Assembly (NCBI GenBank): GCA_030246985.1
Contig: CP107246.1
Coordinates: forward strand, 560,282-624,281
Reading direction: 5' to 3'
DNA length: 64,000 nucleotides
Origin: Candidatus Nitricoxidivorans perseverans
GTDB taxonomy: Bacteria > Pseudomonadota > Gammaproteobacteria > Burkholderiales > Rhodocyclaceae
In this document: positions 56,344-64,000 of the stretch, one piece after another
How positions within the stretch are numbered: position 1 is the stretch's first letter
Layout of the letters: each line of letters begins with the position of its first letter
The notes under the pieces: generated by a model
What the model was told of the DNA's origin: nothing
What the model saw: only the letters and a program-made list of their open reading frames with translations
Databases searched by the model: none
Program-made: the position numbers and the translations under genes

Positions 56344-57219
56344 ATGTCCATCCAATGGTTCCCCGGCCACATGACCTCGGCCCGCAAGAAGGCCGCCGAG
56401 ACAATGGCCACGACCGACGTGGTCGTCGAGGTGCTCGACGCCCGCTGCCCCGAGGCGAGCCGAAACCCGATGATCCGCGAACTGCGGCTGGCCCGGCAGC
56501 GGCCCAGCCTCGTCGTGCTCAACAAGGCCGACCTGGCCGATCCGGCGGCGACGAAGGCCTGGCTTGATCATTACGATCGCCAGCCCGGAGTGAAGGCGGT
56601 GGCGCTTTCATGCAAGAAGCCCGGCGAGGCGGCGCGCATCCCCGCGCTATGCCAGGCGCTGGCGCCCCATCGCAACGACACGACCAAGCCTCTGCGCCTG
56701 ATGATCATGGGCATCCCCAACGTCGGCAAGTCGACGCTGATGAACGCGCTGGTCAAGCGCCGCGTGGCGGCCGTCGGCGACGAGCCGGCGATCACCAAGG
56801 CGCAGCAGCGCTGGGACATCGGCCCGCGCCTGACGCTGGTGGACACGCCGGGCCTGATGTGGCCGAAGATCGAGCATGAATCCGACGGCTACCTGCTCGC
56901 CGCCAGCCACGCCATCGGCCGCAACGCCGTCATCGATTCCGAGGTGGCCGCCTTCCTCGCCGACATCCTGCTGGCCCGCTATCCGGCGCTGCTGAAAGCC
57001 CGCTACGGATTCCAGACGGAGGGCATGGACGGCGTCGACGTGGTGGAGGCCGTGGCGAGGAAGCGCGGCTGCATCCTCAAGGGCCGCCGCGGCGGCGAGC
57101 TCGACCTAGAGAAGGCCGCCATGGTCCTGCTGACGGACTACCGAGACGGGCTGCTGGGCCGCATCAGCCTGGAAACGCCGCAGACGCGCCAGGCGATGCT
57201 GGCCGCGTCCGCTTCCTAG
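56344..57219 (+). CDS. YlqF/RbgA-family ribosome-assembly GTPase
   Basis: A 291-residue GTPase with circularly permuted motifs: G4 NKADL near 60, G1 GIPNVGKST near 122, then G3 DTPGLMWP. The N-terminus MSIQWFPGHMTSARKKA is the family signature. It acts in large ribosomal subunit maturation. It ends 4 bases into the convergent methyltransferase gene. Confidence 0.93.
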   Translation: MSIQWFPGHMTSARKKAAETMATTDVVVEVLDARCPEASRNPMIRELRLARQRPSLVVLNKADLADPAATKAWLDHYDRQPGVKAVALSCKKPGEAARIPALCQALAPHRNDTTKPLRLMIMGIPNVGKSTLMNALVKRRVAAVGDEPAITKAQQRWDIGPRLTLVDTPGLMWPKIEHESDGYLLAASHAIGRNAVIDSEVAAFLADILLARYPALLKARYGFQTEGMDGVDVVEAVARKRGCILKGRRGGELDLEKAAMVLLTDYRDGLLGRISLETPQTRQAMLAASAS

Positions 57220-58232
57220 GCCCTCAGCAGCACGGTCTTCAGCGGCGGCCGGCCGTCGGGGCTGGGGAAGTCGGCCTCGGGTGATATCCATTCGGCGTCG
57301 CGGATGGTCCGCCCCGCTTTCAGGGCGCTGCGCCGCAGCTGGTCCAACCATGCCTCGCGTTCGACTTCGGCGACGTTGTTGCAGCAGACCAGCGTGCCAC
57401 CCTCGGCGGTGCATAGCAGCGCGGGTTTGAACAGCGCCGGGTAGTCGTTGATGAGGTCCACCACGCCGAAGGGGCTCTTGGCGTAGCGCGGCGGGTCGAG
57501 GAAGACGATGTCGAATCGGCGCGGCTCCAGTTTCGGGAAGGCCGGCATGCGCTTGCCGCGCACCCGCGTCGGCTGGCCCAGCCCTGAGAACTGGCGCATG
57601 GCGGCGAATGCATCGCTCTGGATGAAGCGCGGGCGGGTCTGGAGATCGTTGAGCCGCGCGTTTTCCTTGCCGACGGCCAGGCTGGACTCCGCGAAGTCCA
57701 CATTGACCACGAAGCTCGCGCCGGCCTTCGATGCGGCGATGCCGACGCCGCAGGTGTAGGCGAAGAGGTTGAGCAGGGTCTTGCCCTCATTTTTCCCCTT
57801 GGCTTCCTTCATCACGCGGCGTCGCGCGGCGCGCAGGTCGAGGAACAACCACGGGTCCTGGCCGGCGTGGCGGCCCTGGATGCGATAGCTCACGCCCATC
57901 TCGCGGGCGATGCGCGGCCGCATCGCGGCGGCCAGCGCTTCCCCTTCGAGCGCGTTGCCGATGCGGGAATTGGCATTGCTGCGGTCGTTGTACACGCACG
58001 CCAGGCCGGGTAGGGCGGCGGCGTAGAAGGCTTCCAGTTCGGCGAGTTGCGCGGCGTCGAGCGGCGAGTGGAAGCTCTGCGCCAGCAGCAGGTCGCCATA
58101 GCGGTCGACCGTCAGCCCCGGCCGGCCCTCGACGCTGCCGTGGAAGAGCCGGTAGGCGTCGGTCTGTTCGGCATGCAGGCGCTCGATCAGCGGCTGTCGG
58201 GATTCGAGCGCGGCGAGGAGTCTGTTTTTCAT
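57216..58232 (-). CDS. Class I SAM-dependent rRNA methyltransferase (RlmI-like)
   Basis: A 338-residue protein starting MKNRLLAALESRQPLIERLH. An N-terminal RNA-binding part contains SVEGRPGLTVDRYGD. The SAM domain has LLNLFAYTCGVGIAASKAGA and the catalytic-like FDIVFLDPPRYAKS. There is no clear PUA domain and no catalytic Cys of RlmI is certain, so the target base is open. The start overlaps the U32 gene stop by 4 bases, linking two RNA-modification genes. Confidence 0.88.
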   Translation of the reverse strand: MKNRLLAALESRQPLIERLHAEQTDAYRLFHGSVEGRPGLTVDRYGDLLLAQSFHSPLDAAQLAELEAFYAAALPGLACVYNDRSNANSRIGNALEGEALAAAMRPRIAREMGVSYRIQGRHAGQDPWLFLDLRAARRRVMKEAKGKNEGKTLLNLFAYTCGVGIAASKAGASFVVNVDFAESSLAVGKENARLNDLQTRPRFIQSDAFAAMRQFSGLGQPTRVRGKRMPAFPKLEPRRFDIVFLDPPRYAKSPFGVVDLINDYPALFKPALLCTAEGGTLVCCNNVAEVEREAWLDQLRRSALKAGRTIRDAEWISPEADFPSPDGRPPLKTVLLRA

Positions 58233-60116
58233 CGGATATCCGGGGTGGGGTGGGTGCGATTGGCAGGATATTGGCGCGCCTTCTTCAACTTGCCGACGAC
58301 GTGCATCTCGCACTTCTTGCAGTCGAAGCGCAGGATGAGCTTTTCATTGCCGTTGATCAACGTCATCGGGTCGGGGCGGAGGCCCTTCACTTCCCTGGGG
58401 CATAGGTTGAAGCTGTAGCGCAGGCAGTGCTTCGTGACCATCAGCGACACGAGCCCCTTTTCATGGTTCGCTTCGTAGGCGTCGGCGATCACGCGAACGC
58501 CGTGCTTTTCGTGGAAGGCGCGGGCCCTGGCGTTGAGGACGTTGCCGAGGTAGGAGAGTTCGGTTTCCGGAAAAGCCGGCGCGGGCGAGGCGGCGGCTGC
58601 GCGGGGCGGGCGCCGGTAGGCGGCGAGCCGCGCGGCTTCGAGCCTGCCGACGGCGTCGCGGCGCAGGGCGTTGATGGCGGATGCCGGCAGGAACCAGGGC
58701 TGCGACAGGTCCAGGGCGACTTCGCCGGCTTCGAAGATCGTGTTGCCGAGCTTGCCCAGGCCCTCGCGCAGCGTGGCCAGCGCGCGCCCGGCGTTCTGCG
58801 CCGCCTCCTTCGCATGGGGCAGCGCGGCGGCGGCACTGACGCCGTCCTCGTCGGTCATCGCGAGCCGGAAGCCGTCGGGCGTTTCGGAGAGTTCCATGCG
58901 CACGCCGATGCGGCGCTCGGCGGATTTCCTCTCCAGCGCCCGCTCGAACTCCTGGTCGCGGTTGCGGAAGAGCGTCGTGCCGACGGCGAGCTTGCCGGGC
59001 AGGGTTGCCGGGAAGATGCGGTTGCCTTCGACGCGGTTGATTCGCACGCCGGCCAGCTCTCCATGGCCGTCGAACCAGCTCACGCCGTCGCCATTGTGGA
59101 GCGTGGCGGCGGACTCGACCTCGAACCAGTCGGGCCCGAGGGCGCTGACCGTGCCGATTTCCTCGCCGGCGAACTTCGGGGTGTCGAAGGCGCCGATGTC
59201 TTTGTTCCGGCCGGTGACGAAGTAGTCGGTCGCGCCGCGGTTGAAGGTCTTTTCCGGGCGCGGCGCGAATGCGTGGGCGCTGCGGCCCGACGAGGCGCGG
59301 CGGTATTGCGGGCATTCCCCGATGAGGGCGTCGAGCAGTTGCCGGTAGTGCGCGGTGACGTTCTTGACGTAGGAGAGGTCCTTGAGCCGGCCCTCAATCT
59401 TGAACGAGCGGATGCCGGCCTCGACGAGGGCGCGCAGGTTGGCGCCCTGGTCGTTGTCCTTCAGCGACAGCAGGTGCTTTTCGGCGGCGACGATGCGGCC
59501 GGCGTCGTCGGCCAGGGTCCAGGGCAGCCGGCACATCTGCGCGCATTCGCCCCGGTTGGCGCTGCGGCCGGCGAGTGCGTGGCTGATGTTGCACTGTCCG
59601 CTGTAGCTCACGCAGAGCGCGCCGTGGACGAAGAACTCCAGGGTCGCCGTGGTGCGGGCGCTGACTTTCCGGATCTCGTCGAGGGTCAGTTCACGCGCCA
59701 GCACGAGCTGCGAGAAGCCGGCGTCCTGGAGGAACCGGGCCTTTTCCGGCGTGCGGATGTCGCACTGGGTGCTGGCGTGGAGCTGGATCGGCGGCAGGTC
59801 GAGTTCTAGCAGGCCCATGTCCTGCACGATCAGCGCGTCGGCGCCGGCCTCATACGCCTGCCAGGCGATGCGCCGCGCCTCTTCCAGCTCGTCGTCCCGC
59901 AGGAGGGTGTTCAGGGCGACATGGACACGCGCGTTGAATCGGTGGGCATGGTCGGCCAGCCTGCCGATTTCGGCCACCGCGTTGCCGGCCGAGGCCCGCG
60001 CCCCGAAGGCCGGCCCGCCGATATAGACGGCGTCGGCGCCGTGGTCGATGGCGGCGATGCCGAAGTCGGCGTTCTTCGCGGGGGCGAGGAGCTCGAGGCG
60101 TTGCAAGCGGTCGGGA

Positions 60117-60127
<11 letters not shown>
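58229..60127 (-). CDS. rlhA: U32-family protein, RlhA-like 23S rRNA hydroxylase
   Basis: A 632-residue protein whose length fits RlhA, not the shorter TrhP/YegQ. The U32 core (1-300) has LLAPAKNADFGIAAIDHGAD, FVHGALCVSYSGQCNISHAL and the cysteine cluster RSANRGECAQMC that binds an Fe-S cluster in this family. A DUF3656-like middle follows, and a C-terminal region with C-x-L-R-Y-S-F-N-L-C. RlhA forms 5-hydroxycytidine at C2501 of 23S rRNA with prephenate as cofactor. It overlaps ettA upstream by 11 bases and the methyltransferase downstream by 4. Confidence 0.85.
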
Positions 60128-61781
<1,654 letters not shown>

Positions 61782-61789
61782 GGGACTTC

Positions 61790-62311
61790 CTATGCTTGCT
61801 CGTCGAGCGCGATGTCGACCATCAGGTCGTTGGAGATCTTTTCGAGCTCGGCGGTCAGGGCGCCGACGTCGAGCGACGGGTCGGCCAGCAGGTCGGCGCT
61901 GGCGTGGAAGAGTACCTCGGCCGACATCGGCGCGCTCGAGGTGTGCGTGGCGAGTTCCTCGACGTTGACGGCGTGGCGGGCCAGCACCTGCGAGACCTCG
62001 CGCACGATGCCGATGCGGTCGTGCCCGACGAGCGCAAGCTTGAGCCGCCGTCCCGCACCGGCTGACTTTTCCTTCGCCGCGGATTCCGCGGTCACCTTGA
62101 GGCCGGATAGGTTCGCGAGCGCGGCCTTGAGCGCCCCGGCCTGGGCGGCCGGCACGGCCACCCGCACGATGCCGGCGAACTTGCCGGCGAGGTGCGCCAT
62201 CGAGGATTCGAGCCAGTTGCCCTGGTGGGCGGAGATGGCCGCGGACAGCTCGCCGACGAGGCCGGGCCGGTCGTCGCCGATGACGGTGAGGATCAGGAAG
62301 GTGTCACTCAT
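61790..62311 (-). CDS. gcvR: Glycine cleavage system regulator GcvR, two ACT domains
   Basis: A 173-residue protein with tandem ACT domains: first [20 protein letters not shown], second [20 protein letters not shown]. GcvR represses the glycine cleavage operon by binding GcvA in enterics. The start overlaps the gcvP stop by 8 bases, so it is translated after the enzyme it should control. The linker between the ACT domains (KSAGAGRR) is encoded by a diverged copy of the dispersed repeat (18 of 23 bases, 62047-62069). Confidence 0.88.
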   Translation of the reverse strand: MSDTFLILTVIGDDRPGLVGELSAAISAHQGNWLESSMAHLAGKFAGIVRVAVPAAQAGALKAALANLSGLKVTAESAAKEKSAGAGRRLKLALVGHDRIGIVREVSQVLARHAVNVEELATHTSSAPMSAEVLFHASADLLADPSLDVGALTAELEKISNDLMVDIALDEQA

Positions 62312-64000
62312 GGGCAGGGTTCTCCGGCAGCGGGCAGGCGCAGAACAGGTTGCGGTCGCCCCAGACGTCGTCGATGCGATTCACGGACGGCCAGAACTTG
62401 TTCTCCATGACCCAGGGCAGCGGGAAAGCGGCGACCTGCCGGCTATAGGGGCGGTTCCAGTCGGCCTCGGCCAGGTCGGCCTGCGTATGGGGAGCGCGCT
62501 TGAGCGGGTTGTCGTCGGCCGGCCATTCGCCCTGTTCGACCTTCCGTATCTCATCGCGGATGGACGCCATGGCCTCGATGAAGCGGTCGAGCTCGGCCTT
62601 CGATTCCGATTCCGTCGGCTCGACCATCAGCGTGCCGGCGACCGGGAAGCTCACCGTCGGCGCGTGGAAACCGTAGTCCATGAGTCGCTTGGCAATGTCG
62701 ATTTCGGCAATCCCGGTGGCGGCCTTGAGGGCGCGCACGTCGAGGATGCACTCGTGGGCGACGCGGCCATGGCTGCCGGTGTAGAGGACGGGGTAATGAT
62801 CCTTGAGCCGCGCGGCGACGTAGTTGGCGTTGAGGATCGCAACCTTCGTCGCCCGCGTCAGCCCCTCGCCGCCGAGCAGCGCGATGTACATCCAGGAGAT
62901 CGGGAGGATGGAAGCGGAGCCGAAGGGCGCGGCCGAGACCGCGCCCGATGTCCCCAGCGAAACATGCCCCGGCGCGTGTGGCGCAAGATGCGCCTTGAGG
63001 CCGATGGGCCCCATGCCGGGGCCGCCGCCGCCGTGCGGGACGGCGAAGGTCTTGTGCAGGTTGAGGTGCGAGACGTCGGCGCCGATGCTGGCCGGCGAGG
63101 TGAGGCCGACCTGGGCGTTCATGTTCGCGCCGTCCATGTAGACCTGGCCGCCGGCGGCATGGATGGCGGCGCAGATGTCCTTCACCGCCTCCTCGAACAC
63201 GCCGTGCGTGGAGGGGTAGGTGATCATGAGGCAGGCGAGGTTCGGCGCGTGCTGCGCGGCCTTCGCCTTGAGGTCGGCGACGTCGACGTTGCCGCTCTCG
63301 TCGCAATCGACCACCACAACCTTCAGGCCGCACATTTGGGCCGTGGCGGGGTTGGTGCCGTGCGCGGATTTCGGGATGAGGCATACGTCGCGGTGGCCCT
63401 CGCCCTGCGCGGCCTGGTAGCGGCGGATGGTGACCAGCCCCGCGTATTCGCCTTGCGCGCCCGAGTTGGACTGCATGCTGATGGCGTCGAAGCCGGTGAC
63501 GGCCTTGAGCCCATCTTCGAGGCCGCGAATCATCTCCAGGCTGCCGGCGGCCTGGTCGGAAGGCGCAAAGGGATGCAGATTGGCGAACGCCGGCCAGGTG
63601 ACGGGGATCATCTCGGCCGTGGCGTTGAGCTTCATGGTGCATGAGCCCAGCGAGATCATCGAGTGGTCCATCGCGAGGTCGCGGTTCTGGAGGCGCTTGA
63701 GGTAGCGCAGCATCTCGTGTTCGGTGTGGTAGGCATTGAACACGGGATGGGTCAGGATGGCGTCGGCGCGCAGCAGGCCCGTCAGGGGACTCGATGCCGC
63801 GGCCTTGGCGTCGAGGGCGGCGATGTCCGCCTCCCGGCCAGTCAGCGATTTCAGGATCGCAGCCACATCCTCGCGCGTGGTCGTCTCGTCGAGCGAGATG
63901 CCGCGCACGGTGTCCGAGACGGTGCGCAGGTTGTAGCCCGGCACCTCCGCCGCCGTCTCGACGTGGATCGTGTCGAACCAGCGCCGCGTCAGTACATTCA
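62304..64000 (-). CDS. gcvP: Glycine dehydrogenase (decarboxylating), P protein, 3' part
   Basis: The C-terminal 565 codons of a full-length (single-chain) GcvP; the frame stays open to the window edge, so the start lies outside. Conserved segments are [56 protein letters not shown] and the pyridoxal-phosphate lysine in [18 protein letters not shown]. It decarboxylates glycine and passes the aminomethyl group to the H protein. gcvR follows with an 8-base overlap; gcvT and gcvH would be expected upstream outside the window. Confidence 0.96.
   Translation of the reverse strand, partial: NVLTRRWFDTIHVETAAEVPGYNLRTVSDTVRGISLDETTTREDVAAILKSLTGREADIAALDAKAAASSPLTGLLRADAILTHPVFNAYHTEHEMLRYLKRLQNRDLAMDHSMISLGSCTMKLNATAEMIPVTWPAFANLHPFAPSDQAAGSLEMIRGLEDGLKAVTGFDAISMQSNSGAQGEYAGLVTIRRYQAAQGEGHRDVCLIPKSAHGTNPATAQMCGLKVVVVDCDESGNVDVADLKAKAAQHAPNLACLMITYPSTHGVFEEAVKDICAAIHAAGGQVYMDGANMNAQVGLTSPASIGADVSHLNLHKTFAVPHGGGGPGMGPIGLKAHLAPHAPGHVSLGTSGAVSAAPFGSASILPISWMYIALLGGEGLTRATKVAILNANYVAARLKDHYPVLYTGSHGRVAHECILDVRALKAATGIAEIDIAKRLMDYGFHAPTVSFPVAGTLMVEPTESESKAELDRFIEAMASIRDEIRKVEQGEWPADDNPLKRAPHTQADLAEADWNRPYSRQVAAFPLPWVMENKFWPSVNRIDDVWGDRNLFCACPLPENPAHE

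Overview
The window looks like chromosomal DNA of a GC-rich betaproteobacterium, probably of the Rhodocyclales/Nitrosomonadales type. The main evidence is the block pyrG-kdsA-eno-ftsB with betaproteobacterial-like proteins, tight gene packing with many ATGA/GTGA stop-start overlaps, and a run of GGDEF/EAL signalling genes. No rRNA, tRNA or CRISPR array was seen. The organism assignment is an inference from gene content, not a database result.

Region 1 (1-24.1 kb, nearly all on the minus strand) is an ion-homeostasis and stress island. It holds a frameshifted Na/phosphate symporter, a CBS-pair protein, four universal stress protein genes (two with tandem domains), a Ca-type P-type ATPase, a Ca/Na exchanger-like antiporter, a Kef-type K/H antiporter, an IS5-family insertion sequence, a diguanylate cyclase coupled to a multisubunit Mrp/Mbh-type Na/H antiporter module, an AI-2E family permease, a DUF2934 protein, a beta-carbonic anhydrase lacking its central zinc-ligand segment, CcmE, HtpX, a bacterial voltage-gated Na channel, a YqaA-type membrane protein, a small unknown membrane protein and a flotillin-like FloA. 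Broken pieces of other transporters lie around the Mrp module.

Region 2 (24.2-33.5 kb, mostly plus strand, visibly lower GC) is a fragment of an integrative/conjugative element: traW, traU, trbC, a TraN split over two cistrons, a small secreted protein, an HU-like protein, a HipB-HipA toxin-antitoxin pair, a Lar-like antirestriction protein and a small helix-turn-helix regulator. No integrase, relaxase, coupling protein or conjugative ATPase is present, so this is a remnant or the edge of a rearranged element.

Region 3 (33.5-64 kb) is housekeeping chromosome. It contains an oligopeptide ABC transporter (two permeases and a fused double ATPase, with no binding protein in view), mltD, gloB-methyltransferase-rnhA-dnaQ, a DUF2249 protein with a heme-copper-oxidase-like membrane protein behind a well-placed FNR/DNR-type promoter, pyrG-kdsA-eno-ftsB, a four-gene phosphorelay/c-di-GMP cluster, a gamma-carbonic anhydrase-like protein with folE and long-form hisG, a DEAD-box helicase, a flavoprotein, a YlqF GTPase, a translation cluster (ettA, rlhA-like, RlmI-like methyltransferase) and gcvR with the 3' part of gcvP.

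The signals most worth following are the flotillin/Na-channel operon, the Mbh-ordered Mrp module coupled to a diguanylate cyclase, a short dispersed repeat with a 23-bp exact copy in two places and in-frame relatives inside genes, and the predicted NO/anoxia-responsive DUF2249 operon.
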